37,243 bases of DNA from Haloechinothrix alba (GCF_900188115.1 NZ_FZNW01000027.1:1-37243), one strand, 5' to 3'. Counted from the stretch's first letter, positions 1-8,839 are shown. The notes: a model not told the origin generated them from the letters alone. A program made the numbers and translations.

Positions 1-144
1 ACGCCACCCGGCCACTCTACGACCCCATTTAGTGCGCAAATCAGCCCAGCAACCGAAACAAACCAGCAGGTCAACAGGTCGCACTCGTCAAGACCCGCCG
101 AACGTGGCAAAAGTCAGGTCGAGCCACCGAGCCCGGGAGAAGCC

Positions 145-326
145 GTGACTCCGGCCAGCACGGCCAGACTCCATTGCGGCACGGTGCTTCGGAATGCCGG
201 CGAGCAGCCGGCCACCATGTGACTCCGGCCAGCACGGCCGGACTCCATTGCGGCCCCGGCCCGGCGTGATCGGGCTGCCTGCCAGCACAGGTAACTCCGG
301 CCGACTCGGCCGGACTCCACTGGCAT
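145..326 (+). CRISPR. Three-repeat mini-array with variant hairpin loop
   Basis: Three 36-nt repeats lie at 145-180, 219-254 and 291-326, separated by spacers of 38 and 36 nt. They keep the start (GTGACTCC), the GGCC/GGCC stem and, in the first two copies, the end (ACTCCATTGCGGC) of the repeats in the two long arrays. The five-base loop is AGCAC, AGCAC and GACTC instead of TCCGC. The third copy is degenerate at its 3' end, as expected for a terminal repeat of an array read left to right. No sequence like the leaders at 8840 and 20956 is visible upstream, so this is probably an orphan or decayed array fragment. The stretch 327-481 holds nothing else I recognise. Confidence 0.85.
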
Positions 327-481
327 GTGGCTGTGTGGAACGGGTGAACTGCGTTCGACGACAGGTAGCGCGGCGACCGGCTCGTCACGCTTCGATCGGC
401 TAGCCGCTTCACGCGGTAGGAGCGGGCCGGGGCATCATCCAACGTTGTCGACTCTGGGGTGGCGTGCCGTTATGCACGATT

Positions 482-1576
482 TCATCCCCGGTCATCGAAG
501 GGCTTGTGCAGCGGCTGGTTCGGTCGCACTCGCATCGGCAGGTAGTAGTCGGGAGCTGTCTTTGAGAAGTGCATCAGGTGAAGTCTGTCGAAGACTCTTA
601 TCATCTTCTGGCTCAAGTGCCACCCCAATGTGAGCGCTACGGACTTCGGTATCATTGCGTATATTGCGTATTCACAGCCGGGGTTGTCTCTTAGTATGAT
701 TTCGATTTCATCGGATATCTCGACCGATATCTTTCGTAGCTGGACACCGTCGAGGCTATCTGTCTTCGCTGCCGCTGCCAGGATAGATCCTCGTGGGTGT
801 ATCTTGTACACCCTCCTGGTTGGGCGTTCGAGCAGGTGTGTCAACTCAAGACTATCGGCTTGCTTCGTAAATGCCAGATGTACGGCTACGGTAGCGCTGT
901 CCGGTATGTTGTCGTGCACGTCCGTTCTTGTGAGTTTTTCGTCCGTTGGTTCTTCGTGGCTCGTGGTGATGTCAAACTCGCCTAGTGGGAGGCTGAAATC
1001 GCAATTCTTTGTGGGGTCGGTCGGGTTCATTTCGAGAACTCGTATGTCGCGTGTCGCGGGTAGGTATGCTCCTACCGAGAGTGCGACCGGCCACAGCAGG
1101 TTGGGTGCTACTGTACAACCAGTGTCGTCACGATCGGTGTTGACGAGAGATTCGAGCCTCGTCCCCAGATCCTGGCACGGCTGGGACAGATCGATGATTC
1201 CGTCAGTCGTATGGTGATCTAAGTCCACCCACCGGGTAAGGGATCGGACAGATACGCTTCGCGCTATCGCTGCTTCCCTTGACGGTTTCCGTGCATCGCG
1301 CATCGCTTCGTCCAGGAGCTGGATACAGAACAACGTCCCGGGCCGGTCACGAATCAAGCTTCGCCAGAAGACCAACAGAAGCAGCGTGATCAGCGCGGTA
1401 CCGGCAACGAGTAGAAGCGACCGCCATTCGGGTGACAGCAAAGAGTCCAATATGAGTGCCAGCAGCGCCGCAGTGACGGCGGCAGCGGCCGCGATCAACG
1501 TCTCGACAGCCGTCAACCGGTTCCGGTTGAGCCAATTCTTGGCGTGTTGCCAACCAGGCTTGAATCGCCGTCGCAT
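482..1576 (-). CDS. Two-TM SAVED-domain protein (predicted CRISPR type III membrane effector)
   Basis: This is a protein of about 364 residues. I chose the ATG at 1576 because AAGGAG sits seven bases upstream. A longer frame reaches 1744 but would run across the divergent operon's start. Residues 22-45 and 52-73 are two hydrophobic helices forming a hairpin. Residues 160-355 have the layout of a SAVED domain: an AVHLAFT strand near 231-237, IHPRG near 259-263, AIYAMIPKSVALTLGWHLS near 304-322, then RVFD and DYYLPM. SAVED domains bind cyclic oligonucleotides in CBASS and in type III CRISPR systems. No nuclease, protease or TIR domain is visible, so the output is probably a membrane effect. The gene is divergent from the cas10-containing operon, whose Cas10 keeps GGDD. 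The fold call rests on motif layout only. Confidence 0.78.
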   Translation of the reverse strand: MRRRFKPGWQHAKNWLNRNRLTAVETLIAAAAAVTAALLALILDSLLSPEWRSLLLVAGTALITLLLLVFWRSLIRDRPGTLFCIQLLDEAMRDARKPSREAAIARSVSVRSLTRWVDLDHHTTDGIIDLSQPCQDLGTRLESLVNTDRDDTGCTVAPNLLWPVALSVGAYLPATRDIRVLEMNPTDPTKNCDFSLPLGEFDITTSHEEPTDEKLTRTDVHDNIPDSATVAVHLAFTKQADSLELTHLLERPTRRVYKIHPRGSILAAAAKTDSLDGVQLRKISVEISDEIEIILRDNPGCEYAIYAMIPKSVALTLGWHLSQKMIRVFDRLHLMHFSKTAPDYYLPMRVRPNQPLHKPFDDRG

Positions 1577-1709
1577 GCCGCCACTCCTTGCTCGGACTCT
1601 TGGTTCATCCAGGGTGAGTGTGTAACGTAACGCAGCGCCGTCGAGACATACAGCCACAAGACATGGTTTGTGACTGGGTCGGCGCAGCGGACTGCGGGGA
1701 GGTTTATTG

Positions 1710-3749
1710 GTGTCGGACAGATTCATCAATCCGTATACATTCATACCGCTGCCCGATACGTCTCCGTCGCGTACGCGACCGAACGGTCACCAGGGGGATC
1801 CGTCGTTGCTCTCGGGAAGTCTGCGGCTCTCGATCACCGCTGGCATGCCCGTGCTGATTCGATCGATCTCACGGGCCTCGGAGGGTTCCGACGCGTCGCC
1901 GGGCCTGCCAACCCGACCGGACGGATCGACGTTCATCCCCGGCTCATCGTTGAAGGGTGCGTTGCGTTCGTTGCATGAAACGCTGGCCGGGGGTTGCTTC
2001 CGGGTATTCGACGACGCGTTCACCCCTGTCTACCGGCAACTGGCCCGGTACGGAGCGGACTCAGGACTGCAGCTGGCCGTCGTAACGCAGCACGACTCCG
2101 CGGACGAACCCCCGGAGGTCGAGTTGTTGGATACCGTCCTGAACAGCTCCGGCCAATCCAAGGGTGGCGATCTCGTGGAGTCGGCGGTTCATCATGACTG
2201 CTTGGAGCGGCTGAACACGGAGGATGCACCACTGCGGTCCGGACAGCGATTCACTGTGCGGCGTGGCGAGAAGCGCTTCCGGCCGCACATGCATCGCGAC
2301 GACGGCGGCGACTGGATTCTGTATCTCAGCGACACGGGCGGAAGGGAGTACAAGAACCCGTATTACGGCTATATCGGCAAGGTGACCGGCACGCGTCAAC
2401 GGATAACGGACGACGTGTGGGCGCGCTTTCGCGCGGCGGTGGCGGGAGCCGACGAGCTACGCACGAGCCAGCGCCAGACGTCGGAGACCGAGGAACTGTT
2501 CGTGCCGGTCAAGCACTCGTACCGGCCACAGAAGGGCGACCATCGGGATATCGCGATCGGCTACCGCTACCGCGCCAGTGAACGGTTCCAGGCCGGCCAA
2601 CCCATCTGGGTACGCACGGCCCCATCGACGGGCGACAACCCACCAGTCGTGGAGGTGCGGTTGGCCCGGATATGGCGGACGGTCGCCGTCACACCCAGCG
2701 CGGGCGAGCGTGCCGACGGTTTCACGCCGTGCACCACGCACGAGGAGCTGTGCCCCAGTTGCCGCGTGTTCGGCTCGGTCGACCCCGTAGGCGATCACGA
2801 GGGCGCTCAGCAGCGTGCCTACCGCGGTCACGTCCGCTTCGGAGATGCGCGGGCCACGGACGTGGTCTCGCCGCTGCCGGTGACGTTACCCCCGTTGGCG
2901 CAGCCGCGGCCGGGATCAGGCCAGTTCTATCTCGTCAATGACCAGACTGCCGTCGGTAACGCAGGCAAGATACCGCTCGCTCGGTGGGGATCCGCCGCCG
3001 ACAATGAGCGGCCACGGCGACTGCGAGGTCGCAAATACTACTGGCATACGCCAACACCCGACGGTCAGCAGTCGGCGCTCGGTACGGCCCGGCAGTACCA
3101 GCGGCAGGACGGCAACGAGATGGTGGCTCCCGCCGCCGCGTTCCCCGCCGGTACGACATTCACCGCGGACATCACGTTCACCGATCTCGACGAGGCACAG
3201 GTCGGGGGGCTGCTCGCTACTCTGGAGCCCGGTTCGGTGCTGGATGCCGAGGAACCATTGCACCATATCGGTGGTGGTCGGCCCCTCGGCTACGGAAGTT
3301 GCCGCATCGCGATCGACACCGAAAACAGCCGGATCTGGCGGTCCGGTACACGCTACGGTGGCGACGGAGCGCCCGCGAGTCTCGACGATCGCTCCCCGTT
3401 CCTCGACGCGTTCATCGAGGCGACCGCGCGTGACGTCAGGTCGTTGTGGCCGCACCTGGCCAAGGTCCTCTCCCCAGACGCTGTCGACCCGAGCCTTGTC
3501 TGGTACCCACCCGGTGCGACGTGGAATGACCGTGCCACGAAGACAGACGGGGAGAAGAAGTTCGATCAGGGATTCGCGTTCTGGCAGCAAACCTCCGGGG
3601 AGGAACACAAGAGCGATGGCGGAACTCGGAAAGGGTATCCCCTCCAGCCGTTGCCGGATGTGTCCGAATCGGACCAGAAACTCCCGGTCGTCACCGAGAC
3701 TCAGCCACAGGACCTGTCCGACCAGAGGCGCCTGGACGGTGACCGTTGA
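1710..3749 (+). CDS. Type III-D RAMP protein, TIGR03986-like (double Cas7-type)
   Basis: This first gene of the III-D operon encodes about 679 residues. The GTG at 1710 follows GGGGAGG at 1696-1702; a TTG at 1707 is in the same frame. It belongs with the large RAMP proteins of the TIGR03986 group that accompany csx10. A first RAMP unit carries FIPGSSLKG at residues 75-83. A second carries a CPSCRVFG motif (Cys348, Cys351). A glycine-rich loop GGGRPLGYG begins at residue 521. RAMP proteins of this type form the crRNA-binding backbone of the effector complex. The C-terminal 100 residues are polar and low in complexity. The stop overlaps the next start (TTGA). The family call is firm; the exact subunit position is inferred. 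Confidence 0.82.
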   Translation: MSDRFINPYTFIPLPDTSPSRTRPNGHQGDPSLLSGSLRLSITAGMPVLIRSISRASEGSDASPGLPTRPDGSTFIPGSSLKGALRSLHETLAGGCFRVFDDAFTPVYRQLARYGADSGLQLAVVTQHDSADEPPEVELLDTVLNSSGQSKGGDLVESAVHHDCLERLNTEDAPLRSGQRFTVRRGEKRFRPHMHRDDGGDWILYLSDTGGREYKNPYYGYIGKVTGTRQRITDDVWARFRAAVAGADELRTSQRQTSETEELFVPVKHSYRPQKGDHRDIAIGYRYRASERFQAGQPIWVRTAPSTGDNPPVVEVRLARIWRTVAVTPSAGERADGFTPCTTHEELCPSCRVFGSVDPVGDHEGAQQRAYRGHVRFGDARATDVVSPLPVTLPPLAQPRPGSGQFYLVNDQTAVGNAGKIPLARWGSAADNERPRRLRGRKYYWHTPTPDGQQSALGTARQYQRQDGNEMVAPAAAFPAGTTFTADITFTDLDEAQVGGLLATLEPGSVLDAEEPLHHIGGGRPLGYGSCRIAIDTENSRIWRSGTRYGGDGAPASLDDRSPFLDAFIEATARDVRSLWPHLAKVLSPDAVDPSLVWYPPGATWNDRATKTDGEKKFDQGFAFWQQTSGEEHKSDGGTRKGYPLQPLPDVSESDQKLPVVTETQPQDLSDQRRLDGDR

Positions 3750-5119
3750 CGACGACCTATCTCGATATCGCTGTGGTACACATTCAGGCTTGGCTCGGAC
3801 GTACGCCGCTGCTGCGGGGCCGGCGTGGCGCATCCACCATGCTCAGCGAAGCCACCTCCAGGCAGTGCATCGAGCGGCAGTTGTCTGATAGTTCGCTGGC
3901 GCAGACCGTCGAATGGAACGAGGAAGCCGGTGACATCGACGGCGTCGTCTCGCTGAAGCTGCGTACCGGCGAAGACGCGACGGAGGACGTCGAACGCGTC
4001 GTGGTTCGCCACCTGCGGCACGCACTGCCCGCGGCGACCTTCCGAGCTTCCGTGTGGCGAGGTAGCGACTACGCGGAGGCACGCACATCGGAGGAACCGG
4101 TGAGGCAGCGCGAGTGGCCCGAACCTGTGGCCGAGTGGTCACCTGGCAGGCGGTGCGACTGGTGCGAGCGCTGGCCGGCGAGCTACGAGAGGCGCACACG
4201 TCGAAGGGAAGGCGAGGACAGCAAGGACTCCGCACTGTGCTCGGATTGCAGCCGACGAGAGGAAAAGGCCGGCTACAGCACCAGTCATGCGAACAGTCCC
4301 GGACCGGAGAAAGCGCTGCTTGATCGGATACCAGACCAGCGAGTTCAGCTGCCGACATCGGTGCCGGACACCTTCGAGTGTCTCGCTCAGCTGGGTCGGT
4401 CAGGGGACGATACACACGTGGCCACCATCGCCGCCGACGGCAACGGCATCGGCGCGTTCATGACCTCGGTGCGGACGACGTCGGGGAGCGCGGTGACCGA
4501 CCTTCCCCGGCGCATCCACGAGGCCACATGGATGGCACTCGTGGATGCGCTCACCGAGATCACAGCGGACGACCACGAGCACGTTCCCGTCATCCCTCAC
4601 CTTGTCGGCGGTGATGACGTGCTGGTCAGCGTTCCCGCACACCGCGGCTGGGCGTTCGCAGACCGCGTGCGCCAAGCATTCAGCGAGCGGCTCCGGCGGC
4701 AGTGCGATGATATGGACGGCGATGTCGACATTCCGACAATGTCGCTCGGGCTGGTGGTTCACCACCGCACGGTTCCGATCTTCGTTGTTGTCGAACTGGC
4801 GGAGACGCTGCTCAGCCGCGCGAAGAACGACTGGGCTGCTGAGACAACGGCACTGGCATGGCACGACATCACCAACGAGGGGCCGGAACCAAACGACCGG
4901 CCGAGCTTCGGATGTGACACGTTGCGTTCCTTCTGGCCCGCGTTGAACGAACTGGCGGAGATACCGACGTCGGGGTTGAGGCGACTGGCTTCGCTGACCG
5001 GATCCGCCGAACTGGACGGGCACCTCGACCGGCTCGGACTTCGTGAAACGGTTGACACGTTCCGAGGGAACAGCGACCTCCCGCTCCAGCACGCGCTGGA
5101 AATGGTCAGGTGGTGGTAG
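3746..5119 (+). CDS. cas10: Cas10, compact, GGDD-positive, without HD domain
   Basis: This is a 457-residue large subunit of the type III complex, starting at a TTG that overlaps the upstream stop. Residues 1-60 look like a reduced first palm (the TPLLRGRRGAS stretch matches the usual RGAS segment). A zinc-binding pair follows at Cys137/Cys140 and Cys165/Cys168. The second palm starts near residue 228 (AADGNGIGAFM) and has an intact GGDD at residues 288-291, the motif that makes cyclic oligoadenylate in Cas10. The C-terminal 90 residues are helical and may correspond to the D4 domain. There is no N-terminal HD nuclease domain, and the protein is shorter than most Cas10s. This predicts a signalling enzyme rather than a DNase, matching the SAVED gene next door. 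Confidence 0.88.
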   Translation: MTTTYLDIAVVHIQAWLGRTPLLRGRRGASTMLSEATSRQCIERQLSDSSLAQTVEWNEEAGDIDGVVSLKLRTGEDATEDVERVVVRHLRHALPAATFRASVWRGSDYAEARTSEEPVRQREWPEPVAEWSPGRRCDWCERWPASYERRTRRREGEDSKDSALCSDCSRREEKAGYSTSHANSPGPEKALLDRIPDQRVQLPTSVPDTFECLAQLGRSGDDTHVATIAADGNGIGAFMTSVRTTSGSAVTDLPRRIHEATWMALVDALTEITADDHEHVPVIPHLVGGDDVLVSVPAHRGWAFADRVRQAFSERLRRQCDDMDGDVDIPTMSLGLVVHHRTVPIFVVVELAETLLSRAKNDWAAETTALAWHDITNEGPEPNDRPSFGCDTLRSFWPALNELAEIPTSGLRRLASLTGSAELDGHLDRLGLRETVDTFRGNSDLPLQHALEMVRWW

Positions 5120-5121
5120 CG

Positions 5122-5676
5122 ATGAGAACGCTAACGTTCACGATCAAGTTTCACGGACCGTTTCGGGTGTCGGCCGGCCACGGACGTGGCGGAGTGGACG
5201 ACGTGCTGGATCAGCATGATTGGCTTCCGGCTACGAGCCTGAAAGGTGTCATGCGCGCTACCGCCAAGAACCTACTCGGTCCTGACTCGGACCACGTGCA
5301 GGAGGTCTTCGGGGGAGACCACGGCCCGTCGCCGTGGCGGTGGAGTTCCGCGCGACCCGACGGGGAGGGTTGGTTCGAGCCGTATCCTGCCGCGCGGATC
5401 GCGATCGACGAGGCGACACACACGGCTCGGGACGACATGCTGGCGTTCGCCGAGCAGACAGCCGCCGACCGCGCAACGTTCACAGTCACGCAGTTCGGTC
5501 ACATCGACGGCGACACGATGCGTCGACATGAGCTCGTTCTGGCGATCTCCGGTCAGGCGACCCGTTCGATCGGCGCGTTGCGGCGACGCGGCTTGGGGTG
5601 GGTCAGTATCCGGTGCACCGACCGCCACCTTGACGAGGATGCTGTCGACGAGTTCATGGAGCTGATCAGTCGATGA
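5122..5676 (+). CDS. Csm3-like Cas7 RAMP protein (single domain)
   Basis: This is a single RAMP protein of about 184 residues. The ATG at 5122 is preferred; GTGs at 5110 and 5113 are in frame and overlap the cas10 stop. The PATSLKG motif at residues 36-42 is the Cas7/Csm3 form of the RNA-binding segment. Just before it lie Asp26, Asp27, Asp30 and Asp33, in the loop that holds the catalytic aspartate of RNA-cleaving Csm3/Cmr4. A C-terminal GALRRRGLGW stretch is the glycine-rich loop. It is probably a backbone subunit that cuts target RNA. Its stop overlaps the csx10 start by four bases, so the two are probably translationally coupled. Which aspartate is catalytic cannot be settled by eye. Confidence 0.8.
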   Translation: MRTLTFTIKFHGPFRVSAGHGRGGVDDVLDQHDWLPATSLKGVMRATAKNLLGPDSDHVQEVFGGDHGPSPWRWSSARPDGEGWFEPYPAARIAIDEATHTARDDMLAFAEQTAADRATFTVTQFGHIDGDTMRRHELVLAISGQATRSIGALRRRGLGWVSIRCTDRHLDEDAVDEFMELISR

Positions 5677-6896
5677 CGGAGATGGTCATGGTGACAGCCG
5701 ATCTGGACGAGCCGGTGGCGGCGGTGCGGCACATCCGGTCGGACTTCCGGCAGGACGTGTACGACCACGTACCTGGAACCGTGCTACGCGGGGCGCTGGC
5801 TGCCGCCTGGATCCAGCGGCACGGTGCGCCGTCACCGGACGACCCCGAGTTCGCGGCGATATTCGAAGGCGACGGCAGTTTCGGCCCGCTGCACCACCGG
5901 AACGGGACGAGCTTGCCGACTCCGCTGAGTGTCAAGACGCACAAGTACCGGCCGGGCGAGCGGTGCAAGCAACTGTGGTGGGACCGGGCGACCGCCGAGG
6001 ACGCCGCCACGTGCCCGGAGTGCCACGGTGCGCTGGATGCCAGCAAAGGTGCGCCGGTCGGCCGCGTCGAGCAGCACAGGCGTACACGCGCCGCGTTGGA
6101 CGAGCAGGGAGTGGCGAAAGACGGCCACCTGTTCAGCCAGAACACGCTACCGGCCGGCATGCGTTTGACCGGCTGGGTATACGGTCCGGCGGCTCGTGCC
6201 TTCGCGCACGACACGGAGACACTTTTCCTGGGCGCGCGTCGCAGTGTCGGTGGGCAGGCCAGGGTCACGATCGACAGGGAAGCCGAACCGGATCCGGTGG
6301 AGCTGGACGGTTCGACGATCGTGCTCCGCCTGGCGTCGCCGGGGATCTTCGTCGATGCTTTCGGCCTGCCGTCGGAGGTTCCGGATATCGAGGAACTCTC
6401 GGAGCAACTCGGAGTTCCTGTCGAATCGATCGAGCAGCGCTGGACACGCTGGACGGAATCGGGAGGGTGGCACGCCGCGAGCGGGCTGCCCAAGCCAACG
6501 GAGCGGGCAGTGCTGCCGGGGTCGACCTACCGTGTTCGCTGTGCCGAACCGGCGAGTGAACCGGCTCGCCGTCGCCTCATGGCACGCGGTATCGGACTGC
6601 GACGGCGGGAAGGGTACGGCGCACTGTGTCGACCGGGAGCGCCACACAGCATCGAGGCGATCACCGGCACGCTCGCCCCGTTACGTGGCTGGCGGTTGCT
6701 GCCGAGTGAGCTACCCATACTGCGCGAGCGCGCGAAAGCGCTGCACCGAGGCAACCAGGTCGATTCGCGGTACGCGAAGGCCATGCTCGACGACACAGTT
6801 CGCCCCGAGATCGCTCGCGCGTTGCGGGTACTGCTCGCTATTCGCGATGTCGATCGGTACATGGACGCGATCTCCTTTTTGGAGCGAGCACAATGA
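5673..6896 (+). CDS. csx10: Csx10, Cas5-like RAMP subunit of type III-D
   Basis: This 407-residue protein fits the Csx10 family, the hallmark RAMP of type III-D. VPGTVLRGALAAAW near residues 33-46 is the RAMP signature in its Csx10 form. A CPEC pair near residue 113, with a Cys about 20 residues earlier, may bind zinc. The segment ARGIGLRRREGYGAL near residues 302-316 is the C-terminal glycine-rich loop. Csx10 is thought to take the Cas5/Csm4 place, holding the 5' handle of the crRNA at the base of the complex beside Cas10. It overlaps its neighbours by four bases on both sides (ATGA), consistent with one polycistronic effector operon. Confidence 0.83.
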   Translation: MTEMVMVTADLDEPVAAVRHIRSDFRQDVYDHVPGTVLRGALAAAWIQRHGAPSPDDPEFAAIFEGDGSFGPLHHRNGTSLPTPLSVKTHKYRPGERCKQLWWDRATAEDAATCPECHGALDASKGAPVGRVEQHRRTRAALDEQGVAKDGHLFSQNTLPAGMRLTGWVYGPAARAFAHDTETLFLGARRSVGGQARVTIDREAEPDPVELDGSTIVLRLASPGIFVDAFGLPSEVPDIEELSEQLGVPVESIEQRWTRWTESGGWHAASGLPKPTERAVLPGSTYRVRCAEPASEPARRRLMARGIGLRRREGYGALCRPGAPHSIEAITGTLAPLRGWRLLPSELPILRERAKALHRGNQVDSRYAKAMLDDTVRPEIARALRVLLAIRDVDRYMDAISFLERAQ

Positions 6897-8170
6897 AGGT
6901 CACGCTGTTCACGGTCCGCGTGCGCATGCTCAGCCCCGGCGGTGTCGGAGGGTCCGAAGCCTCGCGCGACGCCGGCAACACGCTCGGGCTGCGCCGAGAT
7001 CCGTGGGACCGACCACACCTGCCAGGGACGACGGTGGCCGGTAACCTGCGTGACCATTGCCGGCGCGTTGCCCCGGACTTGCAGGATGCGTTCGGTCGCG
7101 GCGGCGACGATTTGGGTCGTAGTGATTCCGTCAGGCGGGGTTCCGATATTCAGGTGCTCGGCACGCACCACCGGCACGGTACGTCGAGTGTGCGCACGCG
7201 CACTGCCATCGACCCGCTGCGCGGTGCGGCGCGGAGTACGTCGTTGCATCAGGTGGAGCAGCTTCCGGCGGGTACGGAGTTCGACATCGTGCTGCGCTGG
7301 GACGATGTCGAGCCACATCGCCGCGAGAAGTTCGTGGAAGTACTGCGTGCGTGGCAGCCGCGGTTCGGTCGCGGCGCGAGCTACGGCGCGGGCCGGTGTG
7401 CCGTAGTCGGCCTCGGTGTGGCTGACTACGACCTGACCACCCGGGACGGCCTGTACAGGTGGCTCCAGCAGACCGAATCGCAGCCGTACCCCGATCCCGA
7501 ACCGCTCAGCGAGGCCCCTGCCGAGCCGTCGTGGGCGGTCGACGTTCGCTTCGACATCGTGGACGGGATTCACATCGGTGGGGGAGAGCCGCCCGAAGAT
7601 GCCGAGAACGGCGACGTGGAGGTTGGCTGGGTGCAGCGCGATTCCGAAGGTAGGCCGGTGGTGCCGGGTTCCAGCCTCAAGGGTGTGCTGCGTTCGCGTG
7701 CGGAGTATGTGTGCCGTGTCGTCGGAGCCACGACGTGCCACGGAGACGAGCGGGGCTGTGGTGCCGACGCGTGTCGCCCGTGCAGGATCTTCGGGTACAC
7801 CGACGGCACGGGGAAGGCGCGGCGCGCTGCTGTGGCCGTACACGATTCCCCGATCGAGAATGAGCGCACCGAGATCCGGTGCCGTGTCGCCATCGACCGC
7901 TTCACGGGAGGCGCACGAGATCAGCATCTCTACCACACCGAGCTGGTGGTAGCGGGTTCATCGCGACTTCGGGTGGAGGAACTCGCGCACCTGGACGCCG
8001 CGGACCGGCTGCTTCTTCACGCCGTTGTCGCCGACCTGCACGACGGGCTGGTCGGTCTCGGTGCTCGAACGACCGCAGGGCAGGGCACGGTCGTCGTTTC
8101 CGACGGCGCATGGAGCCGACCCGATCTCGAGGGTGTGGCACGACAGTTGTGCGGGAGCGATGGCTCATGA
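6893..8170 (+). CDS. Cas7-Cas7 (double Csm3-like) RAMP fusion
   Basis: This 425-residue protein contains two RAMP units in tandem. Unit one has LPGTTVAGNLRDH near residues 43-55 and GRGASYGAGR as its glycine loop near residues 161-170. Unit two has VPGSSLKGVLRS starting at residue 257, a Cys-rich CGADACRPCRIFG segment typical of Csm3, and GLGARTTAGQG near residues 383-393. Asp241, 16 residues before VPGSSLKG, is the likely equivalent of the catalytic aspartate of Csm3. It would supply two adjacent backbone subunits in one chain. Fused Cas7 units are known in III-D variants and, at the extreme, in type III-E. It overlaps csx10 and the next gene by four bases. Confidence 0.8.
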   Translation: MKVTLFTVRVRMLSPGGVGGSEASRDAGNTLGLRRDPWDRPHLPGTTVAGNLRDHCRRVAPDLQDAFGRGGDDLGRSDSVRRGSDIQVLGTHHRHGTSSVRTRTAIDPLRGAARSTSLHQVEQLPAGTEFDIVLRWDDVEPHRREKFVEVLRAWQPRFGRGASYGAGRCAVVGLGVADYDLTTRDGLYRWLQQTESQPYPDPEPLSEAPAEPSWAVDVRFDIVDGIHIGGGEPPEDAENGDVEVGWVQRDSEGRPVVPGSSLKGVLRSRAEYVCRVVGATTCHGDERGCGADACRPCRIFGYTDGTGKARRAAVAVHDSPIENERTEIRCRVAIDRFTGGARDQHLYHTELVVAGSSRLRVEELAHLDAADRLLLHAVVADLHDGLVGLGARTTAGQGTVVVSDGAWSRPDLEGVARQLCGSDGS

Positions 8171-8622
8171 CGGCGAGATGGACACTGAGCGGCAGTGGGC
8201 GCCGCGATACACAGGAGTGGGACGAGCTACGCACGCTCACGGACGGGTGGACCGTGGCATGGGCGGATGTCGCCGGCTTTCACTTCACCAGGATGCCCGC
8301 AGGGCTGCCCCAGACCACGCACCTGTGGGCGTGGGCACCAGGCTCCTACTTGCGGGTCCGCGTGGATGGGCGGCATTGGTGGGCGGCGCTACTGACTGAG
8401 GGGGAGGAGCAACCGGTGGGGGAGTGGAGCACCGAGTCGTGCGACACGGTCGAAGTCGTTCCGATGCTGCACTGGCCGGTGGGGGAACGGCGGGTCAAGC
8501 AGTTCCGTCAAGCGGAAGGTAGCCAGAACGTTCTCCACGTACATGACCTGTACCAGCTCACACCGATGTCCGGCCCGGCTACTGGTGTGTTCATCGGCCA
8601 CGAACCACTCGGCACTGATTGA
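8167..8622 (+). CDS. csx19: Csx19-like type III-D accessory protein
   Basis: This small last gene of the III-D operon encodes 151 residues, with an ATG overlapping the previous stop (ATGA). It is rich in Trp and aromatic residues in the N-terminal half (GWTVAWADVAGFHF, THLWAWAPGSYLRVRVDGRHWW). It ends with a VKQFR...VLHVHDLYQL segment. Size, position after the RAMP genes and the aromatic beta-rich N-terminus fit Csx19 (TIGR03984), a protein of unknown function that travels with csx10. I see no catalytic motif. It might instead be a diverged small subunit standing in for Cas11, which is otherwise missing. The name is moderately supported; the coding call is firm because of the overlap and codon bias. 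Confidence 0.6.
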   Translation: MTARWTLSGSGRRDTQEWDELRTLTDGWTVAWADVAGFHFTRMPAGLPQTTHLWAWAPGSYLRVRVDGRHWWAALLTEGEEQPVGEWSTESCDTVEVVPMLHWPVGERRVKQFRQAEGSQNVLHVHDLYQLTPMSGPATGVFIGHEPLGTD

Positions 8623-8839
8623 GCGATGATGCGGATAGTGGCACCGGCGCATCCGATGCGCTGACGTGGCCATGGTCGTAGCAGCGGATACGAACCGGAC
8701 CAAGAGTACGGGCTCATCCCTGGCGTTTGCATGCAAACATCGGCCGAGGTGGCGGCCGAACGAGCCACTCGGCCGCTCGATGGTTGTGGTGCGATCAATC
8801 TCCACGGGTGCGAGCCTGTTTCGGGCGTGCTGGGGCCTT
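8623..8839. other. Gene-free spacer between III-D operon and leader 1
   Basis: I see no convincing gene here. It contains a perfect 14-bp palindrome, GTTTGCATGCAAAC, at 8725-8738, which could be a protein-binding site. A GC-rich stretch at 8740-8780 could fold weakly. No clear intrinsic terminator with a T-run follows the operon. Confidence 0.5.

Noticed and set aside
1-144. Possible leader or further repeat left of the mini-array
   Set aside because: No match to the conserved blocks of leaders 1 and 2 and no repeat-like stem could be found; the window edge limits this.
1577-1744. N-terminal extension of the SAVED gene to 1744
   Set aside because: It would overlap the divergent III-D start and lacks a ribosome site, whereas AAGGAG precedes the ATG at 1576.
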